Shown piece by piece: positions 1 through 6,400 of a stretch of 7,785 bases of DNA. Position 1 is the first letter of the stretch, and every line of letters begins with the position of its first letter. Position numbers and translations under genes: made by a program. The notes below the pieces were generated by a model. That model was not told the DNA's origin and made no database searches. It saw only the letters and a program-made list of their open reading frames with translations. The DNA is from Planctomycetota bacterium (GTDB taxonomy: Bacteria > Planctomycetota > Planctomycetia > Pirellulales > Thermoguttaceae): NCBI GenBank assembly GCA_021784975.1, contig JAJYGU010000240.1, positions 1 through 7,785 of the forward strand, read 5' to 3'.

Positions 1-14
1 TGATGTCTCGTCAT
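1..14 (-). CDS. Possible start of a further leftward gene, cut by the window edge
   Basis: Only the first four codons (Met-Thr-Arg-His) are inside the window. The support is a clear Shine-Dalgarno, GGAGG, six bases before an ATG (minus strand GGAGGCAAGGGATGACG), lying 87 bp after the stop of the preceding gene on the same strand. If real, it would be the third gene of the leftward accessory cluster. Nothing can be said about its product, and the start could be a chance match. Confidence 0.35.
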
Positions 15-101
15 CCCTTGCCTCCGTAGTTAGGGTCGAGGCATCATTGTCCACAAATCCTCAGAACAAGAAAATACCAGTTTCCCGACAAAACCTAGGA
101 T

Positions 102-575
102 TCAGCTTTCCCTTGACGCCGTGCCCCGCGCCTCAAGGGCGGCAATGAACTCCGGCTCATAGTCGTCTCTTACCCAATTCACCGTCCAACGAAAGTATCT
201 TGAGTGCATAAGGTCGTCAGTCCATTTCTTCCAGTACGACCATTCATCTGCATCTACCCACCGTTCATAGTGGGCAACCCACACGGTCTCACAGAGGAAG
301 ATGATAAGGTCACAGTAATAAACAAGCGCTTTTTCATCGTCCGTGAGGTCTTCGTACTTCTTCTCCAACTTGTCCGACGAGTATTCGTAAAGGACACGGA
401 GCGATTTGTTCTCGACCAGCATCTTCGCTAAGTCGAGGCCACGGAGAGAGGCACCAAGATAGTTCTGGAATCTCCGCTCTCGTGTGTGCAAATGGATTTG
501 GTACGCAGTGAACAAGAGGGCGCAGATTACACCCACTGACTGAACCAGATTTAGAATGAGTGTGGAATTACTCAT
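102..575 (-). CDS. Small membrane-anchored protein of unknown function
   Basis: This gene encodes about 157 residues and I do not recognise a named family. Residues about 4-24 (TLILNLVQSVGVICALLFTA) form one hydrophobic segment, followed by a basic stretch (HLHTRERR). That suggests a single N-terminal anchor with the rest in the cytoplasm by the positive-inside rule. The remainder is soluble and helical, rich in charged and aromatic residues (YYCDLIIFLCETVWVAHYE, then DEWSYWKKW), with a second moderately hydrophobic helix in the middle. I chose the ATG at 575; a GTG at 593 would add six residues and overlap the upstream gene. The ATG lies 7 bp after the GIY-YIG gene stop, with a weak purine-rich GAAGAG before it, so the two are probably co-transcribed. 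It could be an effector, immunity or structural partner of that neighbour; this is inference from context only. Confidence 0.75.
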   Translation of the reverse strand: MSNSTLILNLVQSVGVICALLFTAYQIHLHTRERRFQNYLGASLRGLDLAKMLVENKSLRVLYEYSSDKLEKKYEDLTDDEKALVYYCDLIIFLCETVWVAHYERWVDADEWSYWKKWTDDLMHSRYFRWTVNWVRDDYEPEFIAALEARGTASRES

Positions 576-582
576 TGGCTCT

Positions 583-1053
583 TCAACCACCACAGATTTT
601 GCGCTCTATATCCCCGTATTGCGCCCCGCACGCGCGCTCAGGTGCGTCATTTTCGCATCCCTGGTTGTTGCCGATTGGCTTTAGGCGACAAATGAGATAA
701 TCCTCCAGCGCTGGACAGAGAAAAGCGTATTTGTCGAACGGAACCAAGTCGATATACCTTGCCCGTCCTTTGAGACCACTTCTTTCCCAAGCCTTAAACA
801 TTTCTTTGGCAAAAGAAACCCTCGTCTTGCCAACGTAAAGCAGATTGCCCATTCCGTCATAGTAGAGATATACGCCCTGCTGTTGGTACAGCCCAGTACC
901 TTTCCTTGACTCCCACAACGGCCCGTAGCAGTGTCTTTCATAGTCGTAATCGCTATCATCGTATCCCTCCGTGACCGGGAGGGCCGGAAAATCAGCGTAA
1001 AGGAATCTTCGGAAGTTCTCGATTTCTCTTTCGACTTCTTTCCAACGGTCCAT
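583..1053 (-). CDS. GIY-YIG-fold nuclease-like protein, possibly with altered catalytic site
   Basis: The protein is 156 residues long. Its core matches the GIY-YIG fold: GVYLYY (60-65, the GIY motif, Tyr62), then LLYVGKT (71-77, the YIG motif, Tyr73), with the UvrC-like spacing of 11 residues between the tyrosines. A metal-binding Glu in the family position follows (ALEDYL, Glu117), then a conserved-looking Asn-rich end (PIGNNQG, 126-132). In UvrC the catalytic Arg lies ten residues after the second Tyr; here that position is Lys83, so activity may be reduced or changed. Residues 1-55 form an acidic, tyrosine-rich N-terminal part (DDSDYDYE) that I cannot assign. Family members cut DNA in repair, homing, restriction and some defence systems; which applies here is unknown. 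The ATG at 1053 has GGAGG ten bases upstream. It is the first gene of the leftward pair and is less GC-rich than the efflux operon. Confidence 0.8.
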   Translation of the reverse strand: MDRWKEVEREIENFRRFLYADFPALPVTEGYDDSDYDYERHCYGPLWESRKGTGLYQQQGVYLYYDGMGNLLYVGKTRVSFAKEMFKAWERSGLKGRARYIDLVPFDKYAFLCPALEDYLICRLKPIGNNQGCENDAPERACGAQYGDIERKICGG

Positions 1054-1115
1054 TTCAAACTACCCTCCAACCAAGTAACTATTCACCCCAGCGCAAAAGT
1101 GCTTAGGCAACGGAC

Positions 1116-1154
1116 AAAGATAAAGGCCAGCAGGGTGGCCGTTCCTGCTGGCCT
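1116..1154 (-). terminator. Likely intrinsic terminator reading leftward
   Basis: Positions 1124-1134 and 1144-1154 form a perfect 11-bp GC-rich inverted repeat (AGGCCAGCAGG / CCTGCTGGCCT) around a 9-base loop. On the minus strand the stem is followed by TTATCTTT (1123-1116), a moderate U-rich tail. It would end transcripts coming from the right, for example from the small ORFs at 1228-1489, and isolate the GIY-YIG gene pair that starts 63 bp further on. The tail is not a pure T run, so efficiency is uncertain. Confidence 0.6.
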
Positions 1155-1204
1155 AGCTATAGCCTGGTCTCCTAGTAGTCAAGTCTTAGTCGAGTCCTGA
1201 AATG

Positions 1205-1261
1205 GGACAGACTGAAGTACCAGGCGTTCATGGAGACCGTCTGTGAACGCCCCGTCTGTCC
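1205..1261. repeat. Nested double inverted repeat (composite hairpin)
   Basis: There is an outer perfect 8-bp arm pair, GGACAGAC (1205-1212) and GTCTGTCC (1254-1261). It encloses an inner perfect 8-bp pair, GGCGTTCA (1223-1230) and TGAACGCC (1244-1251). The left junction has 10 unpaired bases and the right junction 2, and the inner loop is 13 bases. As RNA it would fold into a bulged two-part stem on either strand. No T run follows on the minus strand, so it does not look like a simple terminator. It may be a structured RNA element, an element end or a recombination site; the role is unknown. Confidence 0.55.
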
Positions 1262-1374
1262 GCATTGTAGTTGCCTGTGTTTTGTGGGCCGTGTTCGCCC
1301 TTGATCTTCAGAAATGGCGATACCTGGTCGCGTTGGTGCCTCTGTGTGCCTGAACCCATGAGCCCCTTCCGCAT
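1228..1374 (-). CDS. Doubtful small ORF, basic 43-48 aa peptide
   Basis: The ORF starts 19 bp after the stop of the 31-aa ORF and ends with TGA inside the nested hairpin. It has two possible ATGs in the same frame, 1374 (48 aa) and 1359 (43 aa). A perfect AGGAGG lies here, but it is one base from the first ATG and about 16 from the second, so neither spacing is good; a weaker GGAAGGGG precedes the second. The peptide is polar and basic (for example FLKIKGEHGPQNTGN) with no hydrophobic segment and no family I recognise. It may be noncoding sequence; it is listed because of its position directly behind a better-supported small gene. Confidence 0.2.
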   Translation of the reverse strand: MRKGLMGSGTQRHQRDQVSPFLKIKGEHGPQNTGNYNADRRGVHRRSP

Positions 1375-1393
1375 TCCTCCTTTCAGGGCTCGA

Positions 1394-1489
1394 TTACCTC
1401 AGCAGTTTGACAACCCCACACGCAATTTGCAGAATGCCAATTGCGATTAGGAGCATCGCTCCCGCGGTGTGTAGCGCGGCTGCTACCAT
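1394..1489 (-). CDS. Small hydrophobic single-span peptide, 31 aa
   Basis: This short ORF runs from an ATG at 1489 to a TAA at 1394-1396. It has a perfect GGAGG with seven bases (TTACAAC) to the start, the best ribosome-binding site in the left half of the window. The peptide begins MVAAALHTAGAM and continues through LLIAIGILQIACGVV to a basic end, KLLR. That is one uninterrupted membrane-spanning segment of about 20 residues with a cationic C-terminus, the usual make-up of small bacterial membrane proteins that modulate a larger complex. I do not recognise it as KdpF, CydX or AcrZ. It lies on the same strand as the RND operon, 602 bp after the operon's last stop, but the tRNA fragment and repeats lie between, so a link to the pump is only a guess. 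A toxin-like hydrophobic peptide is an alternative. Transcription probably ends at the hairpin at 1116-1154. Confidence 0.5.
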   Translation of the reverse strand: MVAAALHTAGAMLLIAIGILQIACGVVKLLR

Positions 1490-1496
1490 GTTGTAA

Positions 1497-1501
1497 CCTC
1501 C
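1497..1501 (-). promoter_or_regulatory. Shine-Dalgarno of the 31-aa ORF
   Basis: GGAGG on the minus strand is followed by TTACAAC and then ATG. The seven-base spacing is optimal, and this is the main reason to believe such a short ORF is translated. Confidence 0.55.
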
Positions 1502-1592
1502 ACTTTTACGGGCCAATGAAACGTCACGTGCTGGATGGCCTAGGCGCGTCCGGCATGGGACGTGTTGGACACACGCCCGAGAAGGGAGAACT

Positions 1593-1754
1593 ATGGCTTT
1601 TCAAAGAGCTACCCACAAAGTAGCAGGTCCGCAAGTTTTGTCAAGCCAGCCCCCGGTGTGCCCCTGTCCCTGTTCGTCCCTGGAACCCTCGCAAAAGGCT
1701 GCAAAATGCTCTATCAGGGACAAGAATTCGCCGAGTTTTCGCGGTCAGAAGTGA
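1593..1754 (+). CDS. Doubtful rightward small ORF, 53 aa
   Basis: This is the only rightward ORF in the window with a plausible ribosome-binding site: AAGGGAG, then AACT, then ATG at 1593. It ends at a TGA in 1752-1754. The peptide starts MAFQRATHKVAGPQVLSSQ and has a CPCPC motif in the middle and a polar, basic end. I recognise no family. It overlaps several inverted repeats (1665-1722 and 1742-1757), so it could be chance coding potential in a recombination or attachment region, or the decayed start of a larger gene. Confidence 0.2.
   Translation: MAFQRATHKVAGPQVLSSQPPVCPCPCSSLEPSQKAAKCSIRDKNSPSFRGQK
1665..1722. repeat. Inverted repeat TGTCCCTG / CAGGGACA
   Basis: Perfect 8-bp arms lie at 1665-1672 and 1715-1722, and a second direct copy of the left motif (GTCCCTG) lies at 1676-1682. 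They sit 80-135 bp from the broken tRNA and may be arm-type protein-binding sites of an integration region. Function is inferred only from position. Confidence 0.35.
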
Positions 1755-1757
1755 CCG
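1742..1757. repeat. Short palindrome CGGTCA-GAAG-TGACCG
   Basis: This is a perfect 6-bp inverted repeat with a four-base loop, 44 bp from the tRNA break. It is suitable as a dimeric protein-binding site or a small hairpin; no regulator can be named. Confidence 0.4.
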
Positions 1758-1766
1758 ATAGATAAG

Positions 1767-1799
1767 GACTTACGGCGATTTATGAGAATCTAAGTCGCC
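1767..1799. repeat. Interleaved inverted repeats touching the tRNA break
   Basis: GACTTA (1767-1772) is the inverted partner of TAAGTC (1791-1796), and GGCGA (1774-1778) of TCGCC (1795-1799). The two pairs are interleaved and share two bases, so only one can form at a time. The right arms end two bases before the half tRNA at 1801. Inverted core-type sites flanking a crossover are typical of tyrosine-recombinase attachment sites, which fits the tRNA break, but no integrase gene is present in the window. Confidence 0.45.
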
Positions 1800-1800
1800 A

Positions 1801-1838
1801 CTTGGGAAGCTAGCACTCTACCACTGAGTTACTCCCGC
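1801..1838 (-). tRNA. tRNA-Gly(CCC), 5' half only (broken gene)
   Basis: The minus strand reads as a textbook tRNA 5' half. It has acceptor strand GCGGGAG, TA, a D arm ACTC-AGTGGTA-GAGT, a linking G, anticodon-stem strand CTAGC and the loop TTCCCAA with anticodon CCC. After one more base (G, the first of the 3' anticodon strand) the match stops. The expected GCTAG partner, variable loop, T arm and acceptor 3' strand are absent; the sequence continues with TGGCGACTTAG instead. I looked for the missing 3' half in the rest of the window and did not see it. As it stands this cannot give a functional tRNA. The break next to the anticodon loop is a common crossover place for tRNA-targeting integrases. 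Confidence 0.85.
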
Positions 1839-2090
1839 AAGTTTTTACGGAACGCTAAGTTGCGTATGTCTACCTCAATTCGATTGGGATAGGTTCAGGC
1901 ACCAATCTGGCACGAATGCCGCACACGCAGACCATCGCGGCCAAAAGCGGTGCCTGGATCATATCCGGAAGTATAGCGAACGGCGGCGAAGATCGCCAGA
2001 CCCCAATGACCGGTGCCCCAATGATCTGTGGCACTCGGTTGCTCAGACATGATTGACAAGATCTTGGGATCCTGGATCTGCCCGGGGAGT
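1839..2090. other. Intergenic stretch between fusion-protein gene and half tRNA
   Basis: No convincing gene lies here. A 51-codon minus-strand ORF (1895-2050) lacks a ribosome-binding site and looks fortuitous. The only repeat of note is a pair of direct CCCCAATGA copies (2001-2009 and 2016-2024, period 15). I see no GC-rich hairpin with a T run that would end the efflux operon. A weak promoter-like pair (TTGAGG, 15 bases, TAGCGT on the minus strand) precedes the half tRNA. Confidence 0.5.
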
Positions 2091-3476
2091 CTACTGCTTC
2101 GGGCGGACGCCCTTGAGTTGGTCGCCGCTGCCAAGCACTCGAACGGGGCAGCCGTCGGGCAAACCATAACCGCCTTCGGTGATCACGGTGTCGGCGGGGG
2201 TCAGGCCGGCGAGCACCTGGGTCTGGTCTTGCGTTCGAACTCCCAGCTTTACCTCGATCTCGAAAGCTCTGCCTGTGCGGATGACGGAGACCACCGGCGT
2301 GCCCGAGCGGTCGGCAACCGCAGCGGCCGGAATGACGACCGCATTGCCGATTTCCGGCAACCACACGCGACCGCGGCAGGCCAGGCCGGGGCGAAGCCGG
2401 CCGCCGTCATTGGTGACCTCGGCCACGGCGTCCACATCGCCGGTGGTCGGGTCGGCGTGGGCGCCAATCCGTGCGATTCGGCCCTGGAACGCTTTATCCG
2501 GCAGCGAGACGAGCCGGACCTCGACCGCGGCACCCGGATCCACTTTGGCCAAATAGGCGCTGGGGATGCGAATTTGCATGAACAGCTTCGACAGATCAAC
2601 CACCGTGGCGACGTTCACCGTGCGGTCCACGTACATGCCCTGGCGCACGGCAAGCTGCGTGACGACCCCGTCGATCGGGCTGGTGATCTTGCACAATCCC
2701 AAGTTGAGTTTGGCGGTGGCGAGGTCCGCCTGGGCAGCTTTCAGACGGGCCTCGGCCTCGGCAATCTGTTCCGGGCGGGTGCCCGCCTCCAGAAGTTTCC
2801 GCCGCGCGACCGCCGAGGCGAAGTCAGCCTCGGCTGCCTGCAGCGAGGACTGGACCTTCTGGAACTGGACTGGCGACACTTCGCCGCGGGCCTGGAGGCT
2901 CTTGAGGGCTCCGATCTCGCTACGCAAGGCGCCCACCGCCACCTCCATCTTATGGGCGTCATGGCGGGCGACCTCGATTTCCTCCGCACGTGGGCCGTGT
3001 TTGAACTGTTCGAGGATGGCTGCGTTCTCGTCCACGATCGCTTGAGCTTTGGCGTAGGCCGCCTCTGCCAACCGGCTGTCCAATTGCAGCAGTTCGTCGC
3101 CGGCGCGGACTCGGCCGCCCTCGACGACTGTCACCTTGTCGACCCAACCGGCAATCTGCGGCGAGATCGAGGCGGACTTTTCGGGGATGGCCACGAGACT
3201 GCCCACCACGTCGATCGAGGGCTTCAAACTGGTCCGTTCCACCTTCACCGCCCGCACCGCTACCGGCTCTTTGGGCAGCTTGTTTTCTTCGGCGGCCACC
3301 TCGGGGGCAGCTTTCTGGCAGCCCGTAAGGGCGACGGCCGCCAAGCCGACCAGGACGAACACAACCGTAGCTGTAGGCTGGGTCGAGCGCAGCCAGCCCC
3401 ACCGAGAGAACCCAAGGCGGTGCCCGTGGGGCTGGCTGCGCTCGACCCACCCTACCATCGCATCAAGCCTGACCAT
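2091..3476 (-). CDS. RND efflux membrane-fusion (periplasmic adaptor) lipoprotein
   Basis: This is the HlyD/AcrA-type adaptor that links the RND permease to an outer-membrane channel, 461 residues from the ATG at 3476. It has a hydrophobic signal core ending in the lipobox LTGC (Cys53), a first lipoyl half (about 103-135, SISPQIAGWVDKVTVVEGG), a long alpha hairpin (about 136-260, Ala/Glu/Gln-rich), a second lipoyl half (ITSPIDGVVTQLAVRQG), then beta-barrel and membrane-proximal domains to the C-terminus. The start at 3476 is chosen for its AGGGAG six bases upstream and its 14-bp overlap with the permease stop; the ATG at 3458 is possible, and a longer frame from 3524 is unlikely. Residues 8-35 are encoded by the palindrome at 3373-3455, giving an unusually long, Trp/Arg-rich n-region that may weaken export. 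The gene follows the permease, the reverse of the acrAB order. Confidence 0.92.
   Translation of the reverse strand: MVRLDAMVGWVERSQPHGHRLGFSRWGWLRSTQPTATVVFVLVGLAAVALTGCQKAAPEVAAEENKLPKEPVAVRAVKVERTSLKPSIDVVGSLVAIPEKSASISPQIAGWVDKVTVVEGGRVRAGDELLQLDSRLAEAAYAKAQAIVDENAAILEQFKHGPRAEEIEVARHDAHKMEVAVGALRSEIGALKSLQARGEVSPVQFQKVQSSLQAAEADFASAVARRKLLEAGTRPEQIAEAEARLKAAQADLATAKLNLGLCKITSPIDGVVTQLAVRQGMYVDRTVNVATVVDLSKLFMQIRIPSAYLAKVDPGAAVEVRLVSLPDKAFQGRIARIGAHADPTTGDVDAVAEVTNDGGRLRPGLACRGRVWLPEIGNAVVIPAAAVADRSGTPVVSVIRTGRAFEIEVKLGVRTQDQTQVLAGLTPADTVITEGGYGLPDGCPVRVLGSGDQLKGVRPKQ
3373..3455. repeat. 83-bp palindromic (MITE- or REP-like) element inside a signal peptide coding region
   Basis: Two 30-base arms (3373-3402 and 3426-3455) are inverted copies with one mismatch, around a 23-base loop. 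The outer ends read GTAGGCTGGGTCGAGCGCAG and, inverted, GTAGGGTGGGTCGAGCGCAG. It lies wholly inside the fusion-protein ORF and is read through in frame, directly after an in-frame ATG at 3458. I see no obvious target-site duplication at its ends. From memory, closely similar palindromes are dispersed in planctomycete genomes, often translated as GWVERSEP-like peptides; a genome search is needed to confirm that here. In mRNA it would form a very stable hairpin 18 bases after the start codon at 3476. Confidence 0.9.
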
Positions 3477-6400
3477 GGATGGCTCCCTGTGACTGTTTCT
3501 CCGCCTGTAGCTGTAGTTGCCCATCCGGTGTCCCGCTCAGTGCCACCGCAGCGGCCTGCGGCTTGTCAAGCCGCAGCAGTCGCGCCATCACGTAGTAGCA
3601 CACGGGAGTGACAATCAAAGACAAGAGCAAGGAGATGAACAGCGCGCCGATGATGGCGATCGCCAAGGGACGCAACAAGTCGGCCCCTGCACCGATGCCA
3701 TAGGCCAACGGCAACAGTCCGATAAAAGTCGCCACTGAGGTCATCAGCACCGGACGGAGCCGGCGGCGCCCGGATTGCACCAGGGCCTCCAACATCGAGT
3801 AGCCGCGATCGCGAAGGTGTTCGACAAAATCCAGCATCAGGATGCCATTCTTGGCGACGATACCCACGCCGATGATTGCCCCCAAGAAGGAGACGATGTT
3901 GAGCGAGGTTCCCGTGATCCCCAAGGCCGCCACCACGCCGAACAGGGCCAAGACCGCACCAAGGACGATCGCCAAGGGTTGGATGAACGAGCGGAATTCG
4001 ATTAAGAGCACGGCAAACACCAGGAAGATGGCCGTCAAGAGCACGAAGGTGAGGTTCTTGAACGATTCCTGCTGTTGCTGGTAGAGCCCGCCAAAAGATC
4101 GGGTCGCCCCCGGCGGGAGTTGGACCGTTTTGGCCAGTTGCGCCTGGATGTTGCGGATGCCCGTGCCCAGGTCCATGCCCGTAAACCGCGCCGAGACGGC
4201 CACGAGCTGCCGCAGGTCTTCCCGCTCCATTTCCAGGATGCCGGGCTGATATTGAACGTCGGCCAGGTCGTTCAGGGTGACGGAGGTGCCCTGCGGCGAG
4301 CGGATGGGAGTTTCGCGGATGTGCTGCACCCGGTCGTGCGATGCGGGGGCCGAGAGGACGCGGATGCCCACCGTGCGGTCGCCCTGGAGTAAGTAACTCG
4401 ACACATTGCCCAATAGGCTGGTCCGCAGGGCGGTGCCGATGTCGGCGGGGGTTAGCCCCAGCCGCGCGGCCGCGTCGCCGTGGACGCGGAAACACATCGA
4501 CGGACCGGCCACCACGATGCCGGGTTCCACGTCCACCACGCCCGGCATCTTCTCGATCGTATCCGCAATCTGCTCCGCGTACTTCTTGAGCACCTCCGGG
4601 TCGTTGGAGAAGACCTTGATCTCGCAGGGTTTGGGCGACCAGGTGAGGTCGCCGATCAAGTCGCCCAAGACGCCGTGAAGATCCGTGTGCAGGGCCGGCT
4701 CGGCGTTGTTGATCTTCTCCCGCAGCTCGTCGATGACGTCCGCGGTTGAACGCTTGCGACCGGGCCGCAGCTTGACCAGCAAGTCACCCGTATTCGGCTC
4801 AGCGACCTCCAACCCCAAGGAGGCACCCGTTCGCCGCGAAAAGCTTTCCACGTCGGGGGTGTCCAGCATAATCCGCTCGACGTGCCGCAGCATCCGGTCG
4901 GTTTCCGAGAGGCTCGTGCCCGGTCGGGAATAGTAGTCGAGCACAAAGGCCCCCTCCTCCAGTGGGGGGAGGAAGTCGGTTTGCAGCCGGTTGTAGATGA
5001 GAATGCCTGCAACGACGACTGCCGCCGTGCAAGCCAACGCCGCCCAGCGATGACGCAGGGCGCGCCGTACGACCCATTCGTAGGCGGCGATGATAGCGCC
5101 CAGAATCCGACCACCTTGGGCCAACTCGTCCTGCGCCGGCCCGCCTCGGTGACGCATCAATCGCTCCGCCAGGGCCGGGGTGAACGTGATCGCCACCAAT
5201 AGCGAGATCAACAGCGAAGAAACCATCGTCAGGGCCAAGGCCCGAAAGAAGACCCCAGCCAGCCCGTCCAGGAACGCCAGGGGGATGAAGACCACCACCG
5301 GTGTGAGGGTACTGCCTACCAGCGCGGGGCCGACTTCGTGAACGACTCCGCGGATTGCCCGCGACGATGAATGTCCGGCCGCCAGTTTCGTGTGAATCGC
5401 CTCCACCACCACGATCGCGTCGTCAATGACCATGCCGATGGCCGCCGCGATGCCGCCCAAGGTCATCAGATTGAAACCCAGGTGAAAAGCGCGGGCTACC
5501 ACCAGCGTCACCAGCACCGTCACCGGAATGCCAATGCCGACGACAAATGCCCCGGTCATGCTCCGCAGGAACAAGTAGTGGATTATGATCGACAGGATCA
5601 ACCCGACGATGATACTCTCCCAGACGCTCCGCACGCCTTCTTTGACGAACAGCGATTGATCGTAAAAGAAGGTCAGCTTCATGTCCGGCGGGAGTCCCTG
5701 GCGCATGCGTTTCAGTTCCTCGTGCAGCGCGGCGGCGATGGCCACCGTGTTGCTGTCGGGCTGGCTGAAGACGTTCATCAGTACAGCTTCCGACCCCTCC
5801 GCGGTGACGATCTTGAATTGGGGGGCGGAACCGCGCCGCACGGCGGCGACGTCGCGCACCCGGATGGCCGAGTTGCCCGACCAGGCCACCACGACGTTTT
5901 CGATTTGGGCTGGGTTGTGCAGGCGATTATCGACGATCGCGAGGTAGAGTTGTCGGTTCTCCTCGTGCATCCCCGCAGAGGTGTACTGGTTGGTGCTGGC
6001 CAAGGCCCGGCTTATCTGATCGAGCGTCAGATGATAGGACTCCAGCTTGACCGGATCGACCACCACGTGGTACTCCGGCACCCGGCCGCCGACGATGTTC
6101 ACCCGAGCCACGCCCTTGATCCGCAGAAAACGGGGGTTGAGGTCGTAGCGGGCGGTCTCCCACAAATCCGTGATGCTGCGGGTCTTGCTGGTGAGGCTGA
6201 TGCCGATGATGGGAAAGGCCGAGAAGGTGAGACGGTGGACGGCGCACTGGGCGGTGGCGGGCAGCGTGCCGCGAATCTGTGCCAAACGACCGAGGGCGTA
6301 AAGCTCGGCCTGGACCATGTCGGTGGACCAATCGAAGAACACGTTGACGACGGCGGAGCCTCGGCCGGTGGTCGAGCGGATGTTGACCGTGCCGGGGATG

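Noticed and set aside
1186..1302. Rightward frame with a zinc-finger-like CPHCSCLC, resembling a transposase N-terminus
   Set aside because: The frame is short, has stops on both sides and no start signal, and falls within the nested inverted repeat; probably chance.
1..1800. A group I intron in the tRNA-Gly anticodon loop
   Set aside because: No 3' tRNA half is visible to the left on the minus strand, and I could not identify conserved intron core elements.
1629..1845. CCGCAAGTTTT occurring at 1629-1639 and 1835-1845
   Set aside because: An 11-bp direct repeat about 200 bp apart could be attachment-related, but the second copy overlaps the conserved tRNA acceptor end and the match is short enough to be chance.
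1895..2050. A 51-codon leftward ORF after the adaptor stop
   Set aside because: No Shine-Dalgarno, no recognisable features, and unbiased composition.
2028..3611. A 527-codon rightward open frame
   Set aside because: It lies antisense to the adaptor gene, and its composition (Arg, Gly, His, Asp-rich) is typical of a GC-rich shadow frame; no domain or ribosome-binding site.
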